Positions 43,310 to 53,507 of a stretch of DNA of 60,142 bases are shown here, piece by piece. The notes below the pieces were generated by a model. It worked only from the letters and a program-made list of their open reading frames with translations, made no database searches and was not told the DNA's origin. The number at the start of each line of letters is the position of its first letter. Position 1 is the stretch's first letter. This stretch comes from an uncultured Acidimicrobiales bacterium (GTDB taxonomy: Bacteria > Actinomycetota > Acidimicrobiia > Acidimicrobiales > SZUA-35): NCBI GenBank assembly GCA_937922805.1, contig CALAJV010000021.1:1-60142 (forward strand), given 5' to 3'. The position numbers and the translations under genes were made by a program.

Positions 43310-44334
43310 CAGATCTCAGCGAACGACCCGATTCGACGCGGTCGAGCGAACCGACAACGATTAGTCAAAAGCCACCGTCTAACAACAGTCGATTGGTAAC
43401 CCGTCTTCGCAGCGTCAATCCGGTGCTCGACCGAGAGCTCCGCCAGCGAAGCCGCAGCGCTCGATCGATGGTGATCATGACCATCTTCTTGTTCCTTGCC
43501 CTTGGTTTGTTGTATCTCATCTTCTTGGCTGAAAGAGCCGGGTCAGGAAGTCCGAACTCAGTATCGGACGGCGTTATTAATAGTGGTACTGGCCGGACCA
43601 TGTTCGAATGGGTTCTGATGTTGGAGATGCTCGTTATCGTTTTTGTTGTTCCTGGCCTGAGCGCTGGCGCCATCTCGGGTGAGCGAGATCGGCAAACCCT
43701 AATCCCGCTTCAAGTAACGTTGGTGAAACCGAGAGGAATCTTCCTCGGCAAAGTTGGAGCAGCAACTGCGTTCGTCTCACTAGTCGTCATCGCTTCTGTT
43801 CCGCTCCTTGCGATCTGCTACCTGGTTGGTGGGGTCTCGCTTCAAAGCGTGTTAATGAGTGTGGTTGCCCTGATCCTTACCGGATTCTTACTGGCGGTAA
43901 TGGGGGTAGCTCTTTCTGCCATCTTCAAGCGGACGACCGTAGCGGTGTTAGCCAGCTACGGCTTGGTACTGTTCATGACCATTGGATCTGGTGTGATTCT
44001 CGCGATACTGGCCATCATTTTCTCCGTCGTCGGTGTTTCGGCCGGCGGCTCGTGGTTGCTCTACGTTCCGCTGTATCTCAACCCCTTTATCACTCTGGCT
44101 GGGGCCGGGGGGATAATCGACACCTCGTTTATCGACGCTTGGCCGTTGAGTGGGATAAAGACCGGGCTCGTCGGTGTCGGTTCGAACAGCAGCTTTGGTT
44201 CCCCCTCGGCCGCCGATACCCCGTTCATTCCACTATGGCTTCGTAGTCTGTTTAGTCAGATACTACTAGCTGGGCTTTTGGCCATGGCTGGTCTCAAGAA
44301 GCTCAAGACTCCTACCAGCATGGTTCGCGAGTGA
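43306..44334 (+). CDS. ABC-2-type transporter permease
   Basis: This 342-residue membrane protein has a ~55-residue cytoplasmic N-terminus followed by six or more TM segments (ARSMVIMTIFLFLALGLLYL, VLMLEMLVIVFVVPGLSAG, FVSLVVIASVPLLAICYLVGG). The segment SGERDRQTLIPLQVTLVKP after TM2 is typical of ABC-2 permeases that pair with GldA/NatA-like ATPases. The ATG overlaps the stop of the ATPase gene and its stop overlaps the next start (GTGA). The exported substrate is unknown. Confidence 0.88.
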   Translation: MTDLSERPDSTRSSEPTTISQKPPSNNSRLVTRLRSVNPVLDRELRQRSRSARSMVIMTIFLFLALGLLYLIFLAERAGSGSPNSVSDGVINSGTGRTMFEWVLMLEMLVIVFVVPGLSAGAISGERDRQTLIPLQVTLVKPRGIFLGKVGAATAFVSLVVIASVPLLAICYLVGGVSLQSVLMSVVALILTGFLLAVMGVALSAIFKRTTVAVLASYGLVLFMTIGSGVILAILAIIFSVVGVSAGGSWLLYVPLYLNPFITLAGAGGIIDTSFIDAWPLSGIKTGLVGVGSNSSFGSPSAADTPFIPLWLRSLFSQILLAGLLAMAGLKKLKTPTSMVRE

Positions 44335-45971
44335 GCTCTGAGAACCAGAACCGGAGCCATCAGCTCGTAGAATCCGAGCTCGGTGATGCCGGCGATCAGA
44401 AGAAACCGGCTTCTCATGGTTTGGACACGGTCGACAAATTCTTATCTTTGATGGGCCGACGGTTGCGGCTGGTATGGGCTTGGTCTACCGCAAACTTGTT
44501 CGCTCCGTTTGTTCTTGGCGTAGCGGTGATCGTTGCCGCCATCGGCTGGGTTCGACCGTGGGTATGGCCGGAGCTGCTAGCGCTGGGGATACTGGCAATA
44601 GCTTTTGTGTTACTAATCGGCCTTGCCCTTTTTCAGTCTTTACCACCAATGGCATCGGCCTTGGCCGCTGATCGTGGGCTAGACGCTAAAGATGCCTTTA
44701 GCGCAGCTGTTCAATTCAAGGCGCTCGACGACGACTTTGGTCAACGGATTGCTCGTCGAGCTGGTGACATTGCTTGGACTACAGAATCAGCTGAAGCTGT
44801 CCCATTGCCGAACGATCGGTCAACCAAGTTCCGTTGGCTGATTGCTGGCACCTTGTTGGTCGGAACAGTTGCTCTAGTGGTGATTAGCAACCCTCAGGAT
44901 GCGGAACGGGCGAGGCGAGCCGAAGAGAGAGCAGCAATAGATGATCTAGCGGACAAGGTTGATGAGCTTGCTGAACAAACTGACGCTGATGAGCTCAGCG
45001 ATGAACTCGACACCCTATCGGAGGACCTCGCGGCAACTGACACCTTGCAGGAAGCCTTGGAGTCGCTCGACCAAACTGAAGCTGAGCTTCAAGATTCTGT
45101 TCCGGACAACTTTGCCTCTCAACAGCAAGCGGCTCAAGGTTTAGCGAAGAGTTTGGAACAGCGGCCGCTTACCGGTTCCGGTGAACAAGGCCCGGCCGAA
45201 CAATTGGAAGAATTGGCCGCTTCGCTTGATGAGCTGAGCGAAGATGAAAAAGAAGCACTCGCTGAACGACTTGAAGACTTAGCTGAAACTCAAGAAGCCG
45301 GGAACCCGGAGACGGCAACCGCTTTAGCTGACGCTGCTAACGCCCTCGAGGCTGGCGATAGCGAGGCTGCAGCCGCAGCCTTGAGCGCCGCATCTGACAC
45401 TCAACGTGCAGCATCAGCAGCGGTCGCATCTCAACAAGTACGTGACGCGATTGCCGGTGAGCTGGGAGAACTCGGCGATCAGGCGGCAGCCGCAGCCCAA
45501 CAGCAAGGTACGTCTGGTCAGAGCCAAAGCCAAAATCAAACCGAAGGCTCCGGCCAAAGCGACGGTCAGGGCCGCCAGGGTGAAGGTCAAGGCCAGGGTG
45601 AAGGTCAAGGTCAAGGTCAAGGTGAAGGTCAAGGTCAAGGTCAAGGTGAGGGTCAAGGTGAAGGAGGCGGGCAAGGCTACTCAACGTCTCCTTTTGATGG
45701 AATCAAAGATGGGGACACCACCATCGACCCAGCGGCGCTTGAGAACGGCGAGACTATCGGAGTTGAAGGGTCGCTGGCCGAAGGGGGGCGAAGCGAAAGC
45801 CTCGGCTCAGGCGACGGACCGTCGGTCGACAATCAAGCGCGGGTGCCGATCGCTGACGTTGCCGGAGATTACGCAGAACGAGCATCCGAAGCAGTCGACC
45901 GCCAGCAGCTTACACCGAGTCAGGAACGACTGGTCGACGACTACTTCGACCGATTGACCGACGGAGACTAG
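44331..45971 (+). CDS. Membrane protein with coiled coil and Gly/Gln repeats
   Basis: This 546-residue protein has two TM segments at ~58-80 and ~82-105, a third hydrophobic segment near ~170-188, and a very long acidic helical region (~190-400), probably coiled coil (LADKVDELAEQTDADELSDEL). A low-complexity segment rich in GQ and GEGQ pairs follows (~417-448). The C-terminal ~100 residues include TPSQERLVDDYFDRL. DUF-type proteins with this layout often sit in MoxR/DUF58/VWA operons. It overlaps the ABC permease gene by four bases and precedes the MoxR gene by 125 bp. Its role may be structural. Confidence 0.75.
   Translation: MSSENQNRSHQLVESELGDAGDQKKPASHGLDTVDKFLSLMGRRLRLVWAWSTANLFAPFVLGVAVIVAAIGWVRPWVWPELLALGILAIAFVLLIGLALFQSLPPMASALAADRGLDAKDAFSAAVQFKALDDDFGQRIARRAGDIAWTTESAEAVPLPNDRSTKFRWLIAGTLLVGTVALVVISNPQDAERARRAEERAAIDDLADKVDELAEQTDADELSDELDTLSEDLAATDTLQEALESLDQTEAELQDSVPDNFASQQQAAQGLAKSLEQRPLTGSGEQGPAEQLEELAASLDELSEDEKEALAERLEDLAETQEAGNPETATALADAANALEAGDSEAAAAALSAASDTQRAASAAVASQQVRDAIAGELGELGDQAAAAAQQQGTSGQSQSQNQTEGSGQSDGQGRQGEGQGQGEGQGQGQGEGQGQGQGEGQGEGGGQGYSTSPFDGIKDGDTTIDPAALENGETIGVEGSLAEGGRSESLGSGDGPSVDNQARVPIADVAGDYAERASEAVDRQQLTPSQERLVDDYFDRLTDGD
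45579..45662 (+). repeat. Coding 6-bp tandem repeat (GGTCAA/GGTGAA)
   Basis: About fourteen near-identical hexamers GGTCAA or GGTGAA encode the Gly-Gln/Gly-Glu stretch of the coiled-coil membrane protein. Such repeats can change in number by slippage without frameshift. Confidence 0.7.
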
Positions 45972-46096
45972 CCGCCCGTACGGTCCGATTCAGTTCAATT
46001 TTCATCACGTTCATTTCAGTAGATCAACAAGCCCGCCAAATAACGACACCAAACCAGTAGACAAATCTCAGATCACCGAGATCATAGGAGGAGTAC

Positions 46097-47092
46097 ATGA
46101 CCCCAGAGGAGTGTCAGAACAAAACCAACGCAATTGCCGGAGAGATCGGCAACGTTATTGTTGGTCAACAAGAACTCGTACGTCATGTTCTTATTTGCCT
46201 ACTAACGGAAGGCCATCTTTTGGTAGAGGGAGCACCCGGGTTAGGAAAAACCCAGATGCTTCGCACACTGGCTGATGCCGTCTCCATGCCGTGGAGCCGA
46301 ATCCAATTCACGCCCGACTTAATGCCAGCAGACATTGTCGGCACCCAGGTCCTCGATCAGGATGAAAGCGGAGCTCGACGATTCGAATTTCGACCGGGCC
46401 CAATCACCGCCAACCTGGTCTTAGCCGATGAGGTTAACCGAGCTACACCAAAAACTCAGTCAGCGATGTTAGAAGCTATGCAAGAGCGAGCGGTCACTGT
46501 GGCGGGCGAAACTCGGAACCTCCCCCGGCCATTCATGGTCATGGCAACCCAGAACCCGATTGAGATGGAAGGCACCTATCCCCTACCGGAGGCTCAGCTC
46601 GACCGATTCCTGTTCAAGTCCGTCGTACCGTTTCCTTCTGCCATCGAGCTGATGGCAGTGGCATCTCGAACCACCGGAGCCGAAACACCACGCGCTCAAG
46701 CTGTATGCGACGGCCCAACCCTTCAAGCAATGATCGATCTGACTCGACGAGTTCCGATTCCCGAACATTGTGTTCGTCTAGCTGTCGATATTGTGGTTGC
46801 AACCCACCCTGACAGTGAAACTTCCCCTGAGATTGTTCGTCGGTTCGTTCGATTTGGCGCTTCGCCCCGGGGCGTACAATCGATGATTCTGGCCGCTAAA
46901 GCGTCGGCTCTGCTCGATGGGCGCCCGAGCGTGGCCTCAGACGACATTGCTGCTGTTGCGGTGCCCGCTCTTCGCCATCGCATCTCGGTCGGATATGAGG
47001 CAGTGGCCGATGGCATTGGCGATGATGAGCTTGTTCGCTCGGTCGTCGAGCTTGTCCCAGCAGCTGGATCAGGGGTAAGAGGCGCGCCGTAA
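46097..47092 (+). CDS. MoxR-family AAA+ ATPase
   Basis: This 331-residue AAA+ ATPase has Walker A GAPGLGKT near residue 45, Walker B LVLADEVNRATPKTQSAML, the sensor 1 region MVMATQNPIEMEGTYPLPEAQLDRF, and the C-terminal lid ISVGYEAVADGI. MoxR proteins act as chaperones that help assemble or activate VWA-domain proteins, often encoded beside them, as here. A strong AGGAGG-type box precedes the ATG. It lies between the coiled-coil membrane protein gene and the DUF58 gene and should work with the DUF58 and three-VWA proteins downstream. Confidence 0.95.
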   Translation: MTPEECQNKTNAIAGEIGNVIVGQQELVRHVLICLLTEGHLLVEGAPGLGKTQMLRTLADAVSMPWSRIQFTPDLMPADIVGTQVLDQDESGARRFEFRPGPITANLVLADEVNRATPKTQSAMLEAMQERAVTVAGETRNLPRPFMVMATQNPIEMEGTYPLPEAQLDRFLFKSVVPFPSAIELMAVASRTTGAETPRAQAVCDGPTLQAMIDLTRRVPIPEHCVRLAVDIVVATHPDSETSPEIVRRFVRFGASPRGVQSMILAAKASALLDGRPSVASDDIAAVAVPALRHRISVGYEAVADGIGDDELVRSVVELVPAAGSGVRGAP

Positions 47093-47162
47093 CTACATAG
47101 TGCCCGAACTCGATGAAGTGAGCCTCCGTGAATGAACATCGCCAGCTAAACAACGTGAATAC

Positions 47163-48026
47163 ATGATGAGTGAACTTCTTTCGCCTCGCCTGTTGGCCAA
47201 GCTGGAACAGCTCCAACTTGCAACTCGACGACCAATGGTTGGCGGGCTGATCGGTGACCATCGAAGTCCTCACTTCGGATCGTCGCTAGATTTCAGCGAC
47301 TACCGGCCCTACCACCCAGGCGATGACATCCGACGGCTCGACATTAACGCCTACGCCCGACTCGATCGCCTGATGCTCAAGTTATTCGAAGCAGAAAACG
47401 ACCTGGTCGTTCGGCTCTTGATCGATACCTCGGCTTCCATGGAAGGATCAAAGCTACAACGGGCCAAAGAATTAGCGGCCGCTATTGGCTTCGTCGCTCT
47501 CACCAACCGTGACGTCGTCACACTCCACTCGTTTCCTGAGACGACGCCCGGGCCGAGAATACTTGGCCGCAATGGGGTGCCGTCGTTGTTCAAACGGTTG
47601 AACGAACTGGTATCCAGCGGAGACACTCGACTGGTAGAGGCAGTAATGCGACTACTCGCCGTCTCGTCTGGACCAAGCATCACGGTCGTCATTAGTGATC
47701 TATTGACTCCCGAGTGGGAATCAGCGCTGCGCCGGATTCCGACCAACCGAGGTGAGCTGGTCGTGGTGCACGTGCTCGAACCCAACGATGTGCGACCAGA
47801 ACTTTCTGGTGACCTTCAATTAGTCGACAAAGAAACCGGCGCCGTGATCGATATCAGCGCGACACCAGAAGCAAACGCCGAATACGAAGCCATGGTTAAC
47901 GCATGGGTTGATCAACTCGGCGGGCAGATCCGACGGGTAGGAGCTGGTTACGTGCAAGTATCCACTACTGATGATCTCGAGACGGTTGTCTTAGGCTCGT
48001 TGTTGAAGGCTGGCTCGCTGCAATGA
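47163..48026 (+). CDS. DUF58 family protein (VWA-like)
   Basis: This 287-residue protein has the DUF58 hallmark SLDFSDYRPYHPGDDIRRLDINAYARLDRL, and the VWA-like core VVRLLIDTSASMEGSKL (DxSxS metal site). It is soluble, with no TM segment, and belongs to the MoxR-DUF58-BatA system typical of aerotolerance/envelope operons. It follows the MoxR gene by 70 bp; its stop overlaps the ATG of the next gene (ATGA). Confidence 0.93.
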   Translation: MMSELLSPRLLAKLEQLQLATRRPMVGGLIGDHRSPHFGSSLDFSDYRPYHPGDDIRRLDINAYARLDRLMLKLFEAENDLVVRLLIDTSASMEGSKLQRAKELAAAIGFVALTNRDVVTLHSFPETTPGPRILGRNGVPSLFKRLNELVSSGDTRLVEAVMRLLAVSSGPSITVVISDLLTPEWESALRRIPTNRGELVVVHVLEPNDVRPELSGDLQLVDKETGAVIDISATPEANAEYEAMVNAWVDQLGGQIRRVGAGYVQVSTTDDLETVVLGSLLKAGSLQ

Positions 48027-51000
48027 CCTTCCGAGGATGGGCGCTTACCAACCCGGCTGCGTTGTGGTTCAGCCTTTTGGCCTTGGTGATAATCGCCGTT
48101 CACATCCTCAAGCCGCGCCGAACCCGCCACGTTGTAGCCTCAATTCTTCACTGGCGTTCCGTTTCTAGTCCAGTTACCTCAGCCCAACCTTGGCAACGAC
48201 TGCAGCCGAGTTGGCTGTTGGCCCTTCAAGTCCTAGCTGCGCTCCTGCTAGCACTTCTGCTCGCTGGCCCCGTGCGACTTACCGATGAACCTCTAGCTGA
48301 TCACACCATTTTTGTTGTCGATACATCTGCTTCGATGGGAACGCTAGAGGGCGACGACGGCGTCGATCGGCTCACCTTAGCCACCGATCGAGTCCGAGAG
48401 CTTAGGCGTCAGGTTCCTGGAAGCGGTGAGGTAACTCTGATCGAGGCTGGAAGCGAGGCTCGGGCCCTTCTGACCCGTTCGGGGGATGGCGACAGTTTCG
48501 ACGACGCAGTGGAGCGATTGGCAGTTAGTGAAGGAACGGCAGATTTCAGCGATGCGTTCACTCTGGCGGCGGGTTTGAACAACGGTCAAGGTTCGACCAG
48601 CGTGGTCTTCCTATCAGACGGTGGCGTCCCAGCCGATCAGCTACTAACTGCGCCCGGGGGAACCCGGTTCGAGTCAATCGGAACCACTGGGACTAACCGT
48701 GGCATAAGCCAGCTCACCGTCGAGCGATCAGACGACGAACTTGTGGCTCGGATATCAGTCCGCGGTTTTGGCGGACCTACAGCGGTTGACACCCTCCGGT
48801 TGTTTGTCGACGGTAGCGAGATCAATCAGCAGGAGGTTGTTGTTGATTCAAACCAAGTCGTCAATCTAACCGTTGCCGTGCCCTCAGGTGAACGAATCGT
48901 CGCCGTTCTTGAACCCGACCCGACTGTCGCCGACCCCTACCAGCTTGACAATCAGTTCTATACCACCGTGACTCGTCGGCCCGAACTCACGGTTCTGAAA
49001 GTTGGTAAGCCCAATCCATTCCTCGAAACCGCGCTTGAGGTTATCCCTGGGCTCTCCTTAGAAGCGCAGACAAGTTTTTCTGACAACGATGACATACCCG
49101 ACGATATTGATGTGGTTATCGCCGATCGGGTGGCAGTCCCCTCCGATATCGACGCTCCGGTTTGGGCTATCGCTCCTCCCGGTGGATTCGCTGAAGTAGA
49201 AACCACCACTGATGTTGACCAGCCAGCCCTAACTCTGATTCAGGGAAGCTCGCCGCTCGTTGCCGGTCTTGATCTGAGCGAGGTGCTATTCGCCCGAGCT
49301 CAACAAGTCGAGGTTCCAACCACGGCAGAGATTGTATTGGGGGCCGAAAACGCTCCACTGCTAACGGTGGTTCGACGGCCAGAAAAGAGCCCGGTGATAT
49401 ACCAGAGCTTCGCCACCGACGAAACCAACTTGCCGCTGCTGTTGGCCTTTCCCGTGATGACCGAACGAATATTGACTGAACTGGCGCAGGCGACCACCCC
49501 ACCGTCAAAGCTTCCGGTCGGCGCCCAACTCCCGACTGACGGTCGAGTATCGGCGTCGGTTACTGATCCATTCGGAACCCGAACCGATCTCGAACCAGCC
49601 AGCCCAGCCCCTCGCGCAATTACCACCGGCTTCTGGTCGATATCTCAGCCTGACCGTGTCGACACCACCGTTGCTGTCAACCCTCGGGTTGAAGAGTCGA
49701 CGATTGAAGTGATCGACGACCTGGTTTTGTCAAGGCCAGCTGAGCCTGGATCAGAAGCTGAAACTCGGGTTCGAGGTCAAATCCCACTGCGACGACCGCT
49801 ACTAGCAATCCTGCTCGCCATTTTGGCAGGAGAATGGTGGTTGGCCCGACGCAAGATCGGTATTGGCCCCAAGCAGTGGCGAACGGCGCAGGTAGTGCGC
49901 GCTGGCATCGCGGTATGTCTCATTCTGTCGTTCATTGGGCTGGCCTTGAATCGGCCGTCTAACCGACTAGCAACCATGTTCCTGCTAGACACCAGCGATT
50001 CAATAACCGGAAACGTCGCAGACGACGCCCCGAAGTTCGTCGATGACGCACTGGCCAGCAAGGCCCCGGGGCAAGAGGCCGGTGTGGTTAGCTTTGGCCG
50101 CAACGCTCGACTAGAAAATGTCGTTAGTGACGACCCGCAATTCGATGGTCTACGAGTGGAGGTAGATTCCACTGGAACCGATATAGCCGGAGCGCTACGA
50201 CTTGGAGCCGCAGCACTCCCAGCCGATACCCGCAACAGAATGGTGTTGGTTACCGACGGCCGATCAACGGTAGGCGATGTCGAAGGCGAGGCTCGACGAT
50301 TGGCCGACAGCGGCATCCCAGTTGATGTTGTCTTGCTCGAATCGGCTGAGGCCGCTGACCTTGCCGTAGCTGATGTGCGAGTTCCGTCGGTAGCTCAACC
50401 GGGCGAGCGGGTAACCATCGAGGCGGAAGTTGTCTCACCCTCAACACTCACGTCCAAAGTCACGCTCCGCAGTGGAGCCGATGTGGTTGAAGAGCGTTCA
50501 GTTGAACTCGATCCAGGATCAAACAGAATCGTTTTCGAAGATGTTGTCTCCGAACGTGGAGTGTTGCGATATCAGGTAGTGGTTGACGGTGGCGCCAACG
50601 AGGCGGTCACTATTAACAACACTGGGTTTGCCGCAGTTCGGGTGGCCGGTGCTCAACGAGTACTAGTAGTCGAAGGCAGCCTAGACGGGATCAACCGATC
50701 AGAAAATCTTGTTGCTGCATTGACGGCGGGTGGACTCCCAACCGATGTAGTAACCCCAGAGCAGATTCCTCGCTTCGAATCACTAACCCAATACTCTTCC
50801 GTTGTGCTCGTCAACGTCAGCCGAGGCATCTTGACTGACGGGCAGGTAGAGAATCTAACCCGCCTAACCCGCGACCTCGGTCGAGGTCTTGTCGTAATCG
50901 GAGGACCTCGAACCTACGGTCCGGGCGGCTATCTGAACAGCGACTTAGAAAGGTTGTTGCCGGTAGTTAGCGATATAACCGACCCACTGCGCCGACAAAG

Positions 51001-52645
51001 CGTTGCCGTTGTTTTGGCCATCGACATCAGCGGATCGATGGCGTTCGACGGGCGAGTCGACAAATTGGGGTTAGCCCGAGCTGGCTTCGTCCGATCGTTA
51101 GAAAACCTAGCCGCCACCGACGAGATTGGCGTCATCACCATGGACGGCACCGACCGTTGGGCCCTCGACTTACAAACCGAGCCCGACGAAGCAACGGTTG
51201 ACGCGGCCTTGGCTCGAATGCAACCGGCCGGAGGAACGTTTCTTGGGACCGGACTGCTAACCGCAGCTGAAGCACTAGAACAATCTGATGCCGCACTGAA
51301 GCACATCATTATGTTCAGCGACGGATTCACCAGCCCAGCAGAACTTGCACGACTACAATCGCAGGCCGCCGAACTGAACGCTGAGGGGTATACCGTTTCA
51401 ATGATGGCGACCGGCGAAGGAACGCCGGTTGCGCTGGAGCGAGCGGCCGCAGCAGGAGGTGGCCGCTACCACTCAGGCAGCAACATCCAAGAAGTTCCCG
51501 ACATCATTGTTCAAGAAGTAGAACAGGCGGCCAGAAGCTTCATCAACGAAGGCAGCTACCTACCAACGGTGACCTCCAACGCCAAACCGGTTCGCTCTCT
51601 CGCTGAAAGCCCACCCCTTCTTGGTTACGTCGCCACCACACCAAAGCCAACCAGTCGAGTCGACCTACGGATTGGGCCCGACGGCGACCCGCTCATGGCT
51701 TCTTGGCGAGTCGGTGGTGGCCGGGCAACGGCGTGGACTTCTGACGGTGGCGCTAGGTGGGCGGCTCCGTGGAACGGTTGGAGTCAAACACCAGAGTTTT
51801 GGTCCGGAGTGATCAAAGAAACGTTCCCATCTACCACCAGTGATGGTGGAGTTGAGACCGAAATGGACGGCGATCAAATGATAATCCGGGTCGAGGGAGC
51901 TGACGATTGGCCCGATGACGCCCAAGCGGTGGCTAGGGTCAGTCGACCCGACGGTGAAGGAAGCGAAATCGTCTTAGAACGGATCGATGGATCGACATTC
52001 GGGGCGGTTGTGCCAGTAGACGAATCGGGGGTGTACGCCGTCGGGGCAACCATCGAAGTTTCGGGAGAAGTGCAGTGGACGGGAATTGGATTGAACACTC
52101 GGTCGTATCCGGCTGAATACGCGCCGAGACCGATTGATGTGACCAGTCTCAACCGGGTAGCAACCATCACCGGCGGTCGAGTAGACCTGGTGGCCGCCGA
52201 CTCGTTTAACTCGACAAACACTAGAGCGGGTAACCGGCGCTACGACATCGCGAAATGGCTGCTTTGGTTCTCGGTAGCAGCATGGCCGATCGCGGTCATT
52301 CTTAGCAGATGGACGTGGCGACGGGGACTTCTAGCCGTCGGCCCTCAACGAGCGCTAGCAACGGTCCGAGAACTACGAGAACGACTGCCGAAGATTGAAC
52401 GACCAGACCGACCTCGATCGGCATACCCTCCGAACAAAATCTCAGAAGCCGAAGAGGTAGGCCAAAGAGAACACACCGCTTTCGTGTCAAGCCAAGTAGC
52501 GGACCGATTATCCGGTCGAGAACCTACTAGCCCTCCAATCATCGGACAAGGACCGCCGCCGGCGACTTCTCAGTCGGAACACCAAGAGCAACCGGGCAAT
52601 ACGCTCGACAGCTTGCTCGCCAACAAACGGAAGAGGAAGAGCTAG
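48023..52645 (+). CDS. 1540-residue membrane protein with BatA N-terminus and three VWA-like domains
   Basis: The N-terminus has the BatA-type start (LTNPAALWFSLLALVIIAVHIL...HWRSV) with two TM segments at ~10-25 and ~63-85. VWA-like domain 1 has IFVVDTSASMGTLEG near residue 97. A beta-rich region follows to ~580, then TM segments at ~592 and ~626. Domain 2 has MFLLDTSDSITGN near residue 653. A glutamine-amidotransferase-like part starts near 881 (VLVVEGSLDG), and domain 3 near 999 has the clean MIDAS motif VLAIDISGSMAF. A C-terminal TM lies near 1412 and a Pro-rich cytoplasmic tail ends the protein. In smaller systems these parts are separate BatA/BatB proteins. Its stop codon TAG overlaps that of the convergent M50 gene. 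Confidence 0.92.
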   Translation: MTFRGWALTNPAALWFSLLALVIIAVHILKPRRTRHVVASILHWRSVSSPVTSAQPWQRLQPSWLLALQVLAALLLALLLAGPVRLTDEPLADHTIFVVDTSASMGTLEGDDGVDRLTLATDRVRELRRQVPGSGEVTLIEAGSEARALLTRSGDGDSFDDAVERLAVSEGTADFSDAFTLAAGLNNGQGSTSVVFLSDGGVPADQLLTAPGGTRFESIGTTGTNRGISQLTVERSDDELVARISVRGFGGPTAVDTLRLFVDGSEINQQEVVVDSNQVVNLTVAVPSGERIVAVLEPDPTVADPYQLDNQFYTTVTRRPELTVLKVGKPNPFLETALEVIPGLSLEAQTSFSDNDDIPDDIDVVIADRVAVPSDIDAPVWAIAPPGGFAEVETTTDVDQPALTLIQGSSPLVAGLDLSEVLFARAQQVEVPTTAEIVLGAENAPLLTVVRRPEKSPVIYQSFATDETNLPLLLAFPVMTERILTELAQATTPPSKLPVGAQLPTDGRVSASVTDPFGTRTDLEPASPAPRAITTGFWSISQPDRVDTTVAVNPRVEESTIEVIDDLVLSRPAEPGSEAETRVRGQIPLRRPLLAILLAILAGEWWLARRKIGIGPKQWRTAQVVRAGIAVCLILSFIGLALNRPSNRLATMFLLDTSDSITGNVADDAPKFVDDALASKAPGQEAGVVSFGRNARLENVVSDDPQFDGLRVEVDSTGTDIAGALRLGAAALPADTRNRMVLVTDGRSTVGDVEGEARRLADSGIPVDVVLLESAEAADLAVADVRVPSVAQPGERVTIEAEVVSPSTLTSKVTLRSGADVVEERSVELDPGSNRIVFEDVVSERGVLRYQVVVDGGANEAVTINNTGFAAVRVAGAQRVLVVEGSLDGINRSENLVAALTAGGLPTDVVTPEQIPRFESLTQYSSVVLVNVSRGILTDGQVENLTRLTRDLGRGLVVIGGPRTYGPGGYLNSDLERLLPVVSDITDPLRRQSVAVVLAIDISGSMAFDGRVDKLGLARAGFVRSLENLAATDEIGVITMDGTDRWALDLQTEPDEATVDAALARMQPAGGTFLGTGLLTAAEALEQSDAALKHIIMFSDGFTSPAELARLQSQAAELNAEGYTVSMMATGEGTPVALERAAAAGGGRYHSGSNIQEVPDIIVQEVEQAARSFINEGSYLPTVTSNAKPVRSLAESPPLLGYVATTPKPTSRVDLRIGPDGDPLMASWRVGGGRATAWTSDGGARWAAPWNGWSQTPEFWSGVIKETFPSTTSDGGVETEMDGDQMIIRVEGADDWPDDAQAVARVSRPDGEGSEIVLERIDGSTFGAVVPVDESGVYAVGATIEVSGEVQWTGIGLNTRSYPAEYAPRPIDVTSLNRVATITGGRVDLVAADSFNSTNTRAGNRRYDIAKWLLWFSVAAWPIAVILSRWTWRRGLLAVGPQRALATVRELRERLPKIERPDRPRSAYPPNKISEAEEVGQREHTAFVSSQVADRLSGREPTSPPIIGQGPPPATSQSEHQEQPGNTLDSLLANKRKRKS

Positions 52646-53430
52646 ATGCCCTCGGTTCTAGTAGTAGCGGACTTTTCCGCTACGACAAGCGGCCGGATCC
52701 AAGCTCGCCAAAACGAAAAACTCATTATTAGGATCGAAGCGACCAGGATTAGAGCGCCCCAGAACCAATAGGGCAACAGTAAGTTCTCAGCGATGTTCTG
52801 CGTATCAGAGTTTCGGGTCAAACCATCTCGTTCAAAGTTCTTCGTGAACATATAGTGTCGATCGGCCCAACTAGCCAAGCAGAACTGAACCCCGATGAAC
52901 CCGGCCACTACGATCCGAACGATGGCGGGAGCAAAGAATGCGATACCGGCAAGGACGAGCCCAATCGCCAACATTGCGAAAAATCCGAAGGCTCCTCGAA
53001 CATAGAAGACTACCGACAACAGCACAGCGACCGATAACGCGGCCAACGCCCATTTCGAAGCTCGTGGCTTGGCTGCCAGCCAGATCATAACCGCACCAGC
53101 TATTGCTGGACCCAATAATCCAGCCGACGAAATAACAACCGAATCAAAGCGTCCGTCAAACCCAACCAGCGCGTATCCGCCTGTGTTCCGAAGCAAAACT
53201 AACTTGTCGAATTGTCCGCCTGTTAGCTCAGCCGCCAATCCGTGGCCCATCTCATGGGCCCAGGTAGCGAGGAGCGAAAAGGGGTATAGCAACGTTCGGC
53301 CGTAGGGAACCAGGGGAAGAACAAGCGAAGCGGCGACCGCTGCTACAAACGACAGCACCAGAGTTTTCTGGTTGATCACCGGCGTCGGTTCAGCCGAGCC
53401 GATTGTCGCTTCACTTCCGAAGTCAGTCAC
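52642..53430 (-). CDS. M50B-type membrane metallopeptidase
   Basis: This 262-residue protein has several TM segments and the zinc motif HEMGH in LLATWAHEMGHGLAAELTGGQ (residues ~60-80), as in site-2-protease-like M50B enzymes that cut proteins inside the membrane. The third zinc ligand (usually an Asp in LDG or NPDG) is not clearly visible. GTG 53430 has AAAGG a few bases before. It ends convergently on the three-VWA gene with overlapping stops (CTAG). An intramembrane protease could in principle release membrane-tethered sigma factors such as the one at 2100-3758, but nothing here links them directly. Confidence 0.82.
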   Translation of the reverse strand: MTDFGSEATIGSAEPTPVINQKTLVLSFVAAVAASLVLPLVPYGRTLLYPFSLLATWAHEMGHGLAAELTGGQFDKLVLLRNTGGYALVGFDGRFDSVVISSAGLLGPAIAGAVMIWLAAKPRASKWALAALSVAVLLSVVFYVRGAFGFFAMLAIGLVLAGIAFFAPAIVRIVVAGFIGVQFCLASWADRHYMFTKNFERDGLTRNSDTQNIAENLLLPYWFWGALILVASILIMSFSFWRAWIRPLVVAEKSATTRTEGI

Positions 53431-53507
53431 TACCTTTGAGCCTAGTTCTTAGCTACTCACCACACTACGCGGCCAGATCTAAGACCTACCGGCTCGGATC
53501 GTCTCCA

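Noticed and set aside
52642..53430. Direct functional link of the M50 protease to the membrane sigma factor at 2100-3758
   Set aside because: Plausible from known regulated proteolysis, but the genes are 49 kb apart and nothing in the sequence ties them together.
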